Positions 1-8,054 of a stretch of 11,116 bases of DNA are shown piece after piece. Below the pieces are notes generated by a model. The model did no database searches. It was not told the origin of the DNA and saw only the letters and a list, made by a program, of their open reading frames with translations. Both the position numbers and the translations under genes were made by a program. Every line of letters begins with the position of its first letter. The first letter of the stretch is position 1. Origin of the DNA: an uncultured bacterium (GTDB lineage Bacteria > Patescibacteriota > Saccharimonadia > Saccharimonadales > Saccharimonadaceae); contig CALHCA010000044.1 of NCBI GenBank assembly GCA_937930585.1, forward strand, positions 1-11,116, written 5' to 3'.

Positions 1-19
1 TCCCTCCACCCAGCTTGCA

Positions 20-80
20 AAATATTATTTTTATTTCTTTATTATGTTTGACATTATTTCTATAATATTTTAATAAAATG
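20..80. other. AT-rich candidate DNA unwinding element
   Basis: Only about six of some 60 bases are G or C, far fewer than in the flanks. It lies immediately left of the first DnaA box (90-98), the usual position of a duplex unwinding element. No clear DnaA-trio series was recognised. The function is inferred from composition and position. Confidence 0.5.
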
Positions 81-89
81 TTGAAAGCC

Positions 90-310
90 TGTGGAAAAAT
101 AGCTAATTTGTTGAGTGAAAGTTATTTAAATCTTGCCGAAAAAATCACCGAAGTTTTACACAGGTTGGTTGTGTATATTTTCGAAATCTCAAAATTATGG
201 AAAAGCTGTTATTTTTCCACAAAGTTTTTCAGAAAGTTTTACTTTGATTTTCCACACAAAAAATGGTATAATTTTAAGTAGTGAAAGCTTGGTTTTCCAC
301 AGTTTCCACA
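90..310. promoter_or_regulatory. cluster of DnaA boxes
   Basis: Four exact copies of TTTTCCACA are present: 90-98 (minus strand), 213-221, 248-256 and 293-301 (plus). A fifth site, TTTTACACA at 154-162, also fits the E. coli consensus TTWTNCACA. Three near matches with one mismatch lie at 170-178 (minus, ATATACACA), 196-204 (minus, TTTTCCATA) and 302-310 (plus, GTTTCCACA). The last directly abuts the box at 293-301, making a tandem pair at 9-bp spacing. The density of sites in 220 bp, upstream of dnaN, is strong support for DnaA binding. The preferred local box appears to be TTTTCCACA rather than TTATCCACA. Confidence 0.85.
244..272 (+). promoter_or_regulatory. dnaN-recF promoter, extended -10, overlapped by a DnaA box
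   Basis: A -35 hexamer TTGATT (244-249) is followed by a 17-bp spacer and a perfect -10 TATAAT (267-272) preceded by TGG, an extended -10. Transcription would start near 279, leaving a leader of about 80 nt before dnaN. The DnaA box at 248-256 overlaps the end of the -35 and the spacer, and the tandem boxes at 293-310 lie just downstream of the start. DnaA binding would therefore probably repress or modulate dnaN-recF transcription. A second TATAAT at 322-327 lacks a good -35. Confidence 0.7.
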
Positions 311-360
311 ATACCTATTATTATAATTACCACTTTTTAAGAAAAAGGATTTAAATTTTT

Positions 361-1455
361 ATGGAACTGACTGTTAAAAAAGATGATTTATCTAAAGCAC
401 TCAATAATATCTCAGGAATTGCAAGTAGTAAAACTAGCTTGCCAAGTTCTGAATATATTCTTTTTCAAACAGATGGTTCAAGACTTCTAGTTGCTGCTAC
501 AAATTTAGAAATTGCAATTTCACAAAAAATTAGTGCAAGAATTGAAAAAACAGGTTCCATTTTAATGCCAGAAAAACTAACAAAAAGTTTTATTGATAGT
601 TTACCTTCAAATAGCGAAGTTTCTTTTAAAGTTAATGGTGGGAATATTTCAATAGAAAGTGGAAATTATAAATCAAAAATTAATGGTAGTTTAGCTGAAG
701 AATTCCCTGAAATACCAACTATTGATGAACCAATTGCAAGATTCTTTATTGGCTCTGATATTTTTAAAGAGTCTGTTAGCCAAGTTGATACGGTAAGTAA
801 TGATACTTCCCGACCAATCTTAACTGGAGTTTTTCTTCATACTTTTGAGAATAATATTTATATGGCAGCGACTGATGGATATCGTTTAAGTGAACGCAAG
901 CTTTTCGAAACGGACCAAGAATTTGAATCGCTGGTGCCAAGTAATGTTCTAAAAAAGGTTTCAGGCGTAATTCCTGAAAAACTTGATGAAATTGAAATCC
1001 TGATCAATGACAATCAAATTCAATTTATGGTTGGCGAAATTCTGATTGTGAGCAATTTAATTGATGGAAAATATGTTGAATATCGGCGATTAATCCCAGA
1101 ATCAACTGAAACTGTTTTGAAAATGAAACGGGCTGATTTTATGCAAACAATTAAAGTTGCTGAGGTTTTTACGAGAGATTCTGGTGGAAGCATTACTTTA
1201 CGAGCTGATGAAGAAACTTCGAAATTATCAATTCATACAATTGCGAGTGAAATTGGCGAAAGTACATCTGAAACTGAAGCCGAGATTACTGGTGGTGGCG
1301 AAGTTACCTTAAATGTTAATTATATTAAGCAAGCTTTATCGGCAATTAAATCGCCCGAAGTTTCTTTTGGATTTTCTGGAAAACTTGCGCCAACAGTTTT
1401 TAAAAGTACTGAAAGCGATGATTATATTCATATCGTGATGCCACTGAAAAGTTAG
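361..1455 (+). CDS. dnaN: DNA polymerase III sliding clamp (beta subunit)
   Basis: Encodes the ring-shaped processivity clamp that tethers DNA polymerase III to DNA and serves as docking platform for repair and replication factors. At 364 residues it has the normal length for the family and its three repeated clamp folds (about 1-120, 125-245, 250-364). Recognisable family landmarks are RPILTGVFL (151-159), TDGYRLS (171-177), the LIDGKYVEYRRLIP stretch (233-246) between domains 2 and 3, NVNYIKQAL near 318, and a C-terminal MPLKS, close to the MPM(R/K)L ending that forms part of the partner-binding pocket. The start follows an AAAGGA Shine-Dalgarno at 344-349, spaced 11 nt. The gene lies just right of the origin and 7 nt before recF, so the two should share a transcript from the 244-272 promoter. 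Nothing is truncated. Confidence 0.97.
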   Translation: MELTVKKDDLSKALNNISGIASSKTSLPSSEYILFQTDGSRLLVAATNLEIAISQKISARIEKTGSILMPEKLTKSFIDSLPSNSEVSFKVNGGNISIESGNYKSKINGSLAEEFPEIPTIDEPIARFFIGSDIFKESVSQVDTVSNDTSRPILTGVFLHTFENNIYMAATDGYRLSERKLFETDQEFESLVPSNVLKKVSGVIPEKLDEIEILINDNQIQFMVGEILIVSNLIDGKYVEYRRLIPESTETVLKMKRADFMQTIKVAEVFTRDSGGSITLRADEETSKLSIHTIASEIGESTSETEAEITGGGEVTLNVNYIKQALSAIKSPEVSFGFSGKLAPTVFKSTESDDYIHIVMPLKS

Positions 1456-1462
1456 GATTTAA

Positions 1463-2500
1463 ATGATTTTAAAAACTCTGAGAGTTCAGAATTTTCGAAC
1501 ACATTCTGATTTTATTTTAGAAATTGGTGAAAAATCAACTCTTATTTCTGGCTCTAATGGTAGTGGAAAAACTTCCCTTCTTGAAGCAATTTATTTTGCA
1601 CTGCAAGGCACGAGCTTTCGTTCGAGTGATAAAGAAATTTTAAGAAATGATGGTTCAAGTTGGTTTCGAATTGATTTAAAAGATTCGAAAGATTCGTTAA
1701 GAACGATCATTTTTAACGATACCGTTCAAAAATCAAAAAAACAGTTCCTAATTGATGGAAATAAAAAAGCACGTTTGAGTGCTAATTTACGCATTCCTGT
1801 GGTACTTTTCGAACCAGATGACTTACAACTTTTAACTGGCTCACCAGCACGACGAAGGAACTTTTTAGATTATTTTCTTTCACAAATCTTCCCCAGTTTT
1901 CAGCTGGCACTTACTAGATATAATAAAGCTTTAAAACAACGAAATATTCTTTTAAAACGTGATAATGTTTCGAAGGATGAGCTTTTTCCTTGGAACTTGA
2001 TGCTGGCGGAATATGGTGCAGAAATAATTTCTAAAAGACAAGATTTTTTAGAGCTTTTGAACTCAAAAATTGAGGAAGTTTATTTTGAGATTTCGGGTGC
2101 CAAGGATGAAATTAAAATTGATTATTTAGGTGAAAAGATTTCGAAAAATGAAATTTTAGCTATTTTAAGTGAAAATATTGAACGTGATAAGATTTTGGGC
2201 TACACTAATTTTGGACCGCACAAGCATGATATTCAATTTATTTTTAATAAAAAGCCAGCGCAAAATGTAGCGAGTCGGGGTGAAAATAGAAGTTTAGTTT
2301 TAGCTCTGAAATTTATTGAAACTGATATTTTAGCTGATTTAACTTCTAAAAGACCAATTGTTCTTTTAGATGATGTTTTTTCTGAACTTGATGATGATCG
2401 ACAAAAACTATTAACTAAGCATTTTTCGAAATATCAAACAATTATTACTTCAACAAATGAAATTAAAGTTGAAGATTGTAAAATAACCTCGCTGGAATAG
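1463..2500 (+). CDS. recF: RecF, recombination-mediator ATPase
   Basis: RecF is an SMC/ABC-like ATPase that, with RecO and RecR, helps load RecA at single-stranded gaps and stalled forks. The 345-residue product is slightly shorter than the typical 360-370. Motifs appear in order: an N-terminal LRVQNFR strand, Walker A GSNGSGKT (30-37), the SPARRRNFLD segment (127-136), GPHKHD (251-256, usually GPHRDD), an ABC-type signature SRGENRS (271-277), Walker B IVLLDD (299-304) and the D-loop SELDDDR (307-313). All nucleotide-binding residues look intact. It starts 7 nt after the dnaN stop, with AGGA in the gap as a weak ribosome site. The order dnaN-recF near the origin is classical. The gene contains about seven TTCGAA palindromes, a high density. 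Its stop codon lies inside the loop of a terminator hairpin. Confidence 0.96.
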   Translation: MILKTLRVQNFRTHSDFILEIGEKSTLISGSNGSGKTSLLEAIYFALQGTSFRSSDKEILRNDGSSWFRIDLKDSKDSLRTIIFNDTVQKSKKQFLIDGNKKARLSANLRIPVVLFEPDDLQLLTGSPARRRNFLDYFLSQIFPSFQLALTRYNKALKQRNILLKRDNVSKDELFPWNLMLAEYGAEIISKRQDFLELLNSKIEEVYFEISGAKDEIKIDYLGEKISKNEILAILSENIERDKILGYTNFGPHKHDIQFIFNKKPAQNVASRGENRSLVLALKFIETDILADLTSKRPIVLLDDVFSELDDDRQKLLTKHFSKYQTIITSTNEIKVEDCKITSLE

Positions 2501-2512
2501 TGGAGGTTATTT
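2481..2512. terminator. hairpin terminator between convergent recF and the PEGA gene
   Basis: A perfect 10-bp inverted repeat, AAATAACCTC (2481-2490) and GAGGTTATTT (2503-2512), encloses a 12-nt loop. The A/T-rich outer stem gives a U-rich 3' side (TTATTT) on either strand, so the hairpin may terminate in both directions. This suits its place between the rightward dnaN-recF operon and the leftward T4SS operon. The recF stop codon (2498-2500) lies in the loop. There is no separate long T-run, so termination strength is uncertain. Confidence 0.65.
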
Positions 2513-2524
2513 AAGTAAAAATTA

Positions 2525-3196
2525 TTAATGAAGACTACAAGTTGGATCTATAAAATCAACTTTATATTTTTTGAAAATATTCTTTTCTTTAGATTCAAGC
2601 CAATTTGTTGCTAAATCTTTGTAAAAATCATAGTTTGAGCTACTACATTTACTGAATATTCTAACCGATATATCTTTAACTTCTGTTTTATCTTTTGTAT
2701 CCAGATTGTAAGTTATTGAAAATCCTGTAGGTAATGATGTTTTTGTTGCGTTTGTGTATGGTAAATGTTTAACTATAGGGTGTTTTTCGGTCAATCTCTT
2801 CATTGTTTCTGTTATTTTTGCATAACCAGCGCCACTTCTAATTATATCGTCTTTTTCATGTTCATTATACCAAGTTCCATTTGGATCATTTTGGGCTAAA
2901 GCTAATGAAATATTTATTTTTTGACCAGATTTAATTTCGAACTCTTTTGAGGCGCTTTCGAAACCGTCCTTTAATACTTCAACTTTATATTTGCCTGGTG
3001 TCATTGTATGAGTTCCGTTTTGGATTTTTTTGCCGTTAATTGTTATATTTGAACTTTCTGGCGCGATGCTGAGTAATAATTTACCGCAATAAATATCAGA
3101 CCAAATCCACCAGCTTATAATTACTAACGATAGTATTCCAAAAATGGCTAGAACAGAATAAATTTTAACTTTAGTATAATTATCAATATTTTGCAT
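2525..3196 (-). CDS. single-pass membrane protein with a PEGA domain, last gene of the T4SS operon
   Basis: A 223-residue protein with a short cytoplasmic start, one strongly hydrophobic helix (about 11-32) and an extracytoplasmic remainder. Residues about 39-100 look like a PEGA domain, a small beta-rich module found in surface proteins: a strand ending in LLSIAPE, INGKKI, a TPGKYKVEV core (66-74), then GFESASKEFEI. The C-terminal part (about 105-223) is soluble and I do not assign it to a named family; two cysteines (184 and 220) could form a disulfide outside the cell. The ATG is 3 nt after the stop of the hydrolase gene upstream, and its AAAGG ribosome site lies in that gene's last codons. 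Its job is unknown; an envelope-anchoring or T4SS accessory role is inferred from the operon. Confidence 0.75.
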   Translation of the reverse strand: MQNIDNYTKVKIYSVLAIFGILSLVIISWWIWSDIYCGKLLLSIAPESSNITINGKKIQNGTHTMTPGKYKVEVLKDGFESASKEFEIKSGQKINISLALAQNDPNGTWYNEHEKDDIIRSGAGYAKITETMKRLTEKHPIVKHLPYTNATKTSLPTGFSITYNLDTKDKTEVKDISVRIFSKCSSSNYDFYKDLATNWLESKEKNIFKKYKVDFIDPTCSLH

Positions 3197-3199
3197 ATT

Positions 3200-4855
3200 T
3201 TAACCTTTCCATCGCCAAACTTCAACTTCACCAAGACTTTCCATAATTTGAAGATTCATTGGTTCAATAACACCAGTTGTTCTGCTATGTCCAGCATTTG
3301 CGACTTTATCTTCACCATTAACTTGAACATAGAATTCTATATGAGCTGCAGGTCCACCACCAGTTCCTGATGATATAATATCACCTGGCTTCATGTTGCT
3401 TGTACTTCCGTTATAAGGGATTTTCTCATATTTATCTGGGTTGCTACGCATATATTGAACAAGATTTGCAACACCACAACAATGTTTAGCATATTCTGGA
3501 TCAACAGTTGTACTCATAACCATGGAAACAAAAGCATCACAACTCATACCTTTTTGAACATATGGTTCACCGTAATTAATTAATCCAGTTGCACGCAAAG
3601 CTTCCATCTGTTTATCTGTCACCTCGCCGGCATAAGCGGCTGCTTTTTCTGATTCTGGGCGGGCGAGTTCCATTGCTCTATCTACGATTGTTGCATTTCC
3701 AAGTTTTCCTCCTGAAGATGAGCTACAACTTCCTGATGAATTCGAAGAGCTGTTTCCATCGTTTGCGATTTCGTCTTTAAGGAATTTTACATAAGCTTCC
3801 TGACCTTCTGCGCTATGATGAACTCCATCTGCTGCATAAAGTTTATCTCTACCGCCATTTTTTTCAACATAACTCTTCCAATCTAGGATCTTTACTTCGC
3901 TATGTCTAGATGCGAAAGCTGAAAGTTTTTGGTTTACTATATTATAGTCAACATTTTGGTTTTTCGAAAAGTTATTTACCCAATAAATCTTCTTACCTTT
4001 AAGCTTGCCGACTAAAGCTTCTGCGGCATTTTCATCAAAGTTATCGTTAGTTCCTAAGTTAATAACGACCGTATCATGAATTGTATTTGGTAATTTTGAT
4101 GTTGCAGCAGCAATTGAATCACCAACTGTTGCAGATACATTTGAACCACTGAAGGTTGATGATAATTTGTCTTGAACACCAACTGTAATTGAATCTCCAA
4201 TGAAAGTTATAGGCCCTGAAGCCTTTCCTCTACCGCCAGAACCTTTTCCTGCGAATTGTGAAAGCATTTTATTTCCAACTTCCTCACCTTCAGCGATACG
4301 ACCTGCTCGTAAGTCTTCTCTTGGTCTTTCGAAACCATTAGTCCAAGCTATAGTAGCTTCTCGAACTGTTGATGCTGACTTTACCATATTAAGAGCTCTA
4401 TTCTCTGGACCTTCTAATTCTTGCCATAAGAAATTTAGCTGAACACCAAGATCAGACGCTGGTTTACCTTTTTCTTTAGCATAATTTTCGAGGTTCGTTC
4501 GTCGCCCGAATGACCACTGGGCAATACCATAACCAATTCCACTTCCAGCTTCAACTAAATCTGGTTGAAAATGGTTAGATTCACCCCAGAGACTTCCCAT
4601 AACACCAGCAGTTTGTTCATCCGTTAAACCTTTTGATTTAAAAAAGTTCCAAATTTTTTCAGCATTATCGTTACCTTCAAGATTTATATCTGCCATATTA
4701 CCGCTAGATGCTGGAGCACAATCCTCACCTGCATCATAATAGATTATATCATTCAGCTTATAAAAACGTTCATTAAATTCAGCTCTTGCAATATTTGAAA
4801 GAGTAGAAGCTAGAATCAATGAGATTAAAATAATTGATGATATTTTTTTATACAT
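3200..4855 (-). CDS. secreted three-domain cell-wall hydrolase: phage-tail-type lysozyme, SGNH esterase, NlpC/P60- or CHAP-like cysteine peptidase
   Basis: A 551-residue exported protein. Residues 1-25 form a signal peptide with a predicted ARA|EF cleavage site. Domain 1 (about 60-200) resembles phage tail lysozymes, with AEKIWNFFKSKGLT and GSLWGESNHFQPD (Glu92 the likely catalytic acid). Domain 2 (about 215-365) is an SGNH/GDSL hydrolase: GDSIT with Ser222, Gly245, GTND (Asn270) and DGVH (Asp343, His346), a complete set. A Ser/Gly linker follows (367-383). Domain 3 (about 388-551) has Cys439 in MSCDAFVS, His505 in AAHIEFYV and KPGDII, which suggests an NlpC/P60 or CHAP fold; which one is not settled. 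The start overlaps the stop of the VirB6-like gene as TAATG, with AGGA six nt upstream, implying coupled translation. It is the likely VirB1/PrgK equivalent, opening peptidoglycan for the secretion apparatus. The SGNH domain may deacetylate wall glycans or remove other esters; substrates are not visible from sequence. Confidence 0.85.
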   Translation of the reverse strand: MYKKISSIILISLILASTLSNIARAEFNERFYKLNDIIYYDAGEDCAPASSGNMADINLEGNDNAEKIWNFFKSKGLTDEQTAGVMGSLWGESNHFQPDLVEAGSGIGYGIAQWSFGRRTNLENYAKEKGKPASDLGVQLNFLWQELEGPENRALNMVKSASTVREATIAWTNGFERPREDLRAGRIAEGEEVGNKMLSQFAGKGSGGRGKASGPITFIGDSITVGVQDKLSSTFSGSNVSATVGDSIAAATSKLPNTIHDTVVINLGTNDNFDENAAEALVGKLKGKKIYWVNNFSKNQNVDYNIVNQKLSAFASRHSEVKILDWKSYVEKNGGRDKLYAADGVHHSAEGQEAYVKFLKDEIANDGNSSSNSSGSCSSSSGGKLGNATIVDRAMELARPESEKAAAYAGEVTDKQMEALRATGLINYGEPYVQKGMSCDAFVSMVMSTTVDPEYAKHCCGVANLVQYMRSNPDKYEKIPYNGSTSNMKPGDIISSGTGGGPAAHIEFYVQVNGEDKVANAGHSRTTGVIEPMNLQIMESLGEVEVWRWKG

Positions 4856-7800
4856 TATGTGTCCTGTTTAATTAGATCTGGTGGGTAGAAAGATGCCGAT
4901 GTTGATGGTATTGCGGAACCTTTCGAAAGTTCAAAATGTAAGTGTGCCCCATATGAACAACCGTAATTTCCTATAGTACCAATAGCCTGACCTTTCTTAA
5001 CTTTCTCTCCAGTTTTAACTGAGTGTGAATCCATGTGCCAATAGAAAGAATATACATCTCCTTTATGTTTAATGATTACGGCATGTGGACCACCCATCAT
5101 GTCGGCTGTTCCGTATATGCATCCATTATATGGAGCCACATCAAAACCGCCATTAACAACCTCACCATCAGCTACAGAATATACTTGTGTTCCGTGTGTC
5201 CATCCTTTTTCTTCATTAGCGAAATCAATAGCTGGGTGGTTTTGTCGAACTGGTGTGTTGAAGCCTTGACCATCTGATACTCCTTGGATTTGTCCATTTT
5301 TAACTTTAGTATTTTTAAGTGGCCAAATAAATTCACCACTCAATTTTGATAGTTCTGAGTCTATTCCACCTTTTGAATTAGATGAGCTATTATTTCCATA
5401 ACTTCCTCCACTTGAATCTGGTTTAAATTCTTCATTCATCCCCATTTCTGTTCGAAGGTCGGTTAAAAATAGTGCATACCAGTTTGCTTTAGGATTTTTT
5501 TCAGTGTTACAGATTCCACCACGAGTTTCATCATCGTCATCTTCTGATGTTCCAATTGGTGATTTTCTGTTGAAGCAATATTTATCATATTTTTTCATTT
5601 CACCACTCATTGTAAAGGTATCTAGTAGATTATTTGTTTCGCTACTATTTTCTTTTTCTACAATATCACCCCATCCTTTGAGTTTATCAACAACTTCTTC
5701 AGTGTCAGTTTCGGCAATACTCATATCAATACCAGTATAAACATTACAAAAAATATCGGTTGCAGCACCAGTATCTGTGATTGATTTATCTTCACAAGTT
5801 TCCATATTGGCTGCAAAGTTTGCACTATTGGCTGCGCTTGCTCCTGGTGTAATTGATGCGAATGACCTCTGTGCTCCACCAATTATTGATGGCAATAAAC
5901 CTTTAATTGAGCCCAAAGTTCCAACATAGGGCATCATATTACTTACAATCGAACCTAAGAAAGTATGTCGTGTAGTTGGATCAAATGGACTGTGAGTTTT
6001 TCGAATGTCTTCAGCATTTTCAGCAATTTGACGGTCGGTTTCTTGACGAAATGCAACTGCTTGAGATTTAGTTAAAACGCCACCACTTCCAGCCATTGAA
6101 TTCTTCGACATTAACGCCGCAGACCCTGACATTATAGCGTTTCCAAAGTTCTCGCCAGTTGTTGAGTCATTTAATATTGTGCCAGTTAAACCTTCACTTA
6201 CATATTTCGAAATTGCACCCATGGCTTGATTTTTTAGTATCTCTGCAGCAGCAGAAAGAGCTAATCCTAATGCTACTGCCCATATTGCTACTTTCACTAC
6301 ATCACCAATACAACCAAAAAAGCCAGTTCCCATACATTTAAGTATTGTTAATGCTACCTGTGCTACACCTATTGCCGCAGTAACTATACCTGCGACTTTA
6401 CAGCTTTGTCGTATAAACCAGCCTACCATTCCTGTAGTTAATGTGTTCATTAAACTCGCAAACCATCCGGTAATTCCAACCTGGTAATCCTTTGCTGAAT
6501 CATCTAGTTTCGAAATACGATCATCATAAGCTACTGCTCGCCAACCTTGCGACTCAGTGGCACTTTTGATGTGATCATTATTTGATGTAGAATCTGCAAA
6601 AAAAGCAAAAGCGTTTTTTAGCCTTGAAGTGTTAGAATTTTTACTGTCAGGATTTTTATTTTCTTGAGAATCTTTTCTGTTGGCAATCCCCATTAAATTA
6701 TTGCCTTGTGATGTAACTTCTTGCTGGGTTGCTTCGCCAGCTTTAATTTTTGAAGCCATTGATAGAAAAGATAAACCAAATTGAGCTAATACTTCAACCT
6801 TAGCTATCTTAGCAACACTCCATCCCATTGATACTAATGCGTAAACTCCACAAACTTTATCAACTGCATTTAAACCATTTAAAGCACTACTTGCTCCTTC
6901 AAGCATTTCTAGTCCCATGGCTGCTTTTTCAGATATACTTCTTGCGCCTTTTTTAAGTTTATCTTTGTAGGTTTTTAGTTTTTCTTTAACTTTCCTAGTT
7001 CCGTTATCGCCTTTTTGTGCTTTATTTCTGCCTTTGTCATCGACATCATCTTTATCATCTGGTAATCTTTTAGAATCAATTTCTTCATCTTTACTGTGGT
7101 TATTAGCTGTTTTCTTTATATCGTCATCAATTTCTTCCTCAGTTTTACCTTTATTGTCTCTTTTAATTTTTATAAGATTAAACCAACCTTTGAGCTTCTG
7201 CCAAGATTTATCTAGAAAAGATGCAAAACGCCCACTAAAACTGCGGCGAAAAGCCTGCCGTACATCTGGGTTTTTAGTTAAAATATTTTTAATATCCTTA
7301 GAAGAATTATTTATTTCAATATTTCTCCCATCTTTAATGTAGGTCAGCTTTGAAATTTTCTTTCTTCCAAATAAGCTTTCCTTCTCATCTAAATCAACTT
7401 TAAAACCAGCTTTTTCAAGATTTTTAATGTTTCGGTCTGTTACTTTCGACATTCGGCAAACTAAGCCAGCTGGCTTACAATTTGTGCCTTCTATTTTTAA
7501 CTTCATTACTTTAACAGAGCGATTATTCATACTCGTAGCGGGAGAGTTGTTTTTCTCGGTAACAATTTCCTCAATATGAACCTGAATAAGTGAAATAATT
7601 CCTGTTGAAATTACAAAAATAAATGCGCCAGCACCACCAATAAGGCTACCGATCGCCGCCATTGCTCCTTTGTTCTTAATGAATGATTTCGCAAGGTTTT
7701 TCCAACCGCCTCCTGCTGAATTTGCTGCATTTCGAGATTTATGAGTTCCACCGCCACTCACATTATTTTGCCAGCCACCAGATTGAGTGGGTTCTTGATC

Positions 7801-8022
7801 TTTCGAAAGTGTTTCAGAATCACTAATTTCAGAATTTGAAGCAACAGAAGTTGAAGAATTTTCAGCACTCGCTAAAGCAGACGGATTATAACCGTCGTTA
7901 CCGCGAATAACTTCAGCGTTTCCCCATCTGCTTTTTCCTCGTTCAAGCGCAGATTGATTCGAATCACTCAAGTCGCTAAAATCAAGATTTTCATCCCTTT
8001 CGAAATCTCTAGCTGCTCCCAT
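4855..8022 (-). CDS. VirB6-like multi-pass membrane protein with C-terminal M23 (LytM-type) peptidase domain
   Basis: A 1055-residue protein. Residues 1-115 are polar and Ser/Asn/Gly-rich, probably disordered. A strong membrane helix follows (about 119-147). A Lys/Asp-rich segment covers about 275-360. Further hydrophobic segments lie at about 385-420, 518-537, 541-563 and 567-594, and a weaker one near 695-715. Residues 867-890 are a Ser/Gly/Asn linker. The last 130 residues carry an M23 metallopeptidase with the full zinc set: HxxxD (His929, Asp933), YWHMDSH (His996) and HLH (1027-1029). M23 enzymes cut peptide cross-links in murein. The membrane core resembles VirB6/TrbL/PrgH platform proteins in layout and genomic position, but sequence similarity there is weak, so the VirB6 name is an inference; the M23 domain is secure. 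It is expressed from a promoter at 8055-8083, with an AGGAA site just before its ATG. Its stop overlaps the next start. Confidence 0.8.
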   Translation of the reverse strand: MGAARDFERDENLDFSDLSDSNQSALERGKSRWGNAEVIRGNDGYNPSALASAENSSTSVASNSEISDSETLSKDQEPTQSGGWQNNVSGGGTHKSRNAANSAGGGWKNLAKSFIKNKGAMAAIGSLIGGAGAFIFVISTGIISLIQVHIEEIVTEKNNSPATSMNNRSVKVMKLKIEGTNCKPAGLVCRMSKVTDRNIKNLEKAGFKVDLDEKESLFGRKKISKLTYIKDGRNIEINNSSKDIKNILTKNPDVRQAFRRSFSGRFASFLDKSWQKLKGWFNLIKIKRDNKGKTEEEIDDDIKKTANNHSKDEEIDSKRLPDDKDDVDDKGRNKAQKGDNGTRKVKEKLKTYKDKLKKGARSISEKAAMGLEMLEGASSALNGLNAVDKVCGVYALVSMGWSVAKIAKVEVLAQFGLSFLSMASKIKAGEATQQEVTSQGNNLMGIANRKDSQENKNPDSKNSNTSRLKNAFAFFADSTSNNDHIKSATESQGWRAVAYDDRISKLDDSAKDYQVGITGWFASLMNTLTTGMVGWFIRQSCKVAGIVTAAIGVAQVALTILKCMGTGFFGCIGDVVKVAIWAVALGLALSAAAEILKNQAMGAISKYVSEGLTGTILNDSTTGENFGNAIMSGSAALMSKNSMAGSGGVLTKSQAVAFRQETDRQIAENAEDIRKTHSPFDPTTRHTFLGSIVSNMMPYVGTLGSIKGLLPSIIGGAQRSFASITPGASAANSANFAANMETCEDKSITDTGAATDIFCNVYTGIDMSIAETDTEEVVDKLKGWGDIVEKENSSETNNLLDTFTMSGEMKKYDKYCFNRKSPIGTSEDDDDETRGGICNTEKNPKANWYALFLTDLRTEMGMNEEFKPDSSGGSYGNNSSSNSKGGIDSELSKLSGEFIWPLKNTKVKNGQIQGVSDGQGFNTPVRQNHPAIDFANEEKGWTHGTQVYSVADGEVVNGGFDVAPYNGCIYGTADMMGGPHAVIIKHKGDVYSFYWHMDSHSVKTGEKVKKGQAIGTIGNYGCSYGAHLHFELSKGSAIPSTSASFYPPDLIKQDT

Positions 8023-8054
8023 TTTATTCCTAAAACTCTATAATTTATAAATTA

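Larger units (their letters stand above)
1..360. other. oriC: probable chromosomal replication origin (oriC), non-coding
   Basis: This 360-bp stretch has no convincing gene. It combines the usual parts of a bacterial origin: an extremely AT-rich segment (about 20-80), a cluster of DnaA boxes of the form TTTTCCACA (90-310), and dnaN directly downstream. In many bacteria oriC lies between dnaA and dnaN, but none of the three forward frames at 1-60 gives a DnaA C-terminus; each is a short hydrophobic run ending at 51, about 60 or about 73. dnaA may therefore sit further left, or be divergent. On the minus strand positions 1-11 read GGGTGGAGGGA, which resembles a Shine-Dalgarno sequence for a leftward gene starting just outside the window. 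The origin call rests on sequence motifs and neighbouring genes only; GC-skew inversion could not be tested in one window. Confidence 0.8.

Noticed and set aside
48..66. TTGACA (48-53) with TATAAT (61-66) as a promoter
   Set aside because: The spacing is only 7 nt, far from the required 16-18. The alternative -10 at 71-76 (TAATAA) is weak, so it was not listed.
78..354. Two overlapping small plus-strand reading frames (78-281 and 133-354)
   Set aside because: They run through the DnaA boxes and the dnaN promoter, have no clear ribosome site and show no recognisable protein features. They are chance frames in the origin.
3589..7342. Plus-strand frames of 60-102 residues opposite the hydrolase and VirB6-like genes
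   Set aside because: They are antisense shadows: the minus-strand genes there have clear domains, and the plus-strand products are low-complexity Ser/Leu/Phe-rich strings.
4855..8022. Phage tape-measure protein as the identity of the 1055-residue protein
   Set aside because: A long protein with membrane segments and an M23 domain next to a phage-tail-type lysozyme could suggest a phage tail. The VirB4 ATPase and its TraC-like partner upstream, and the absence of any other tail gene, favour a T4SS.
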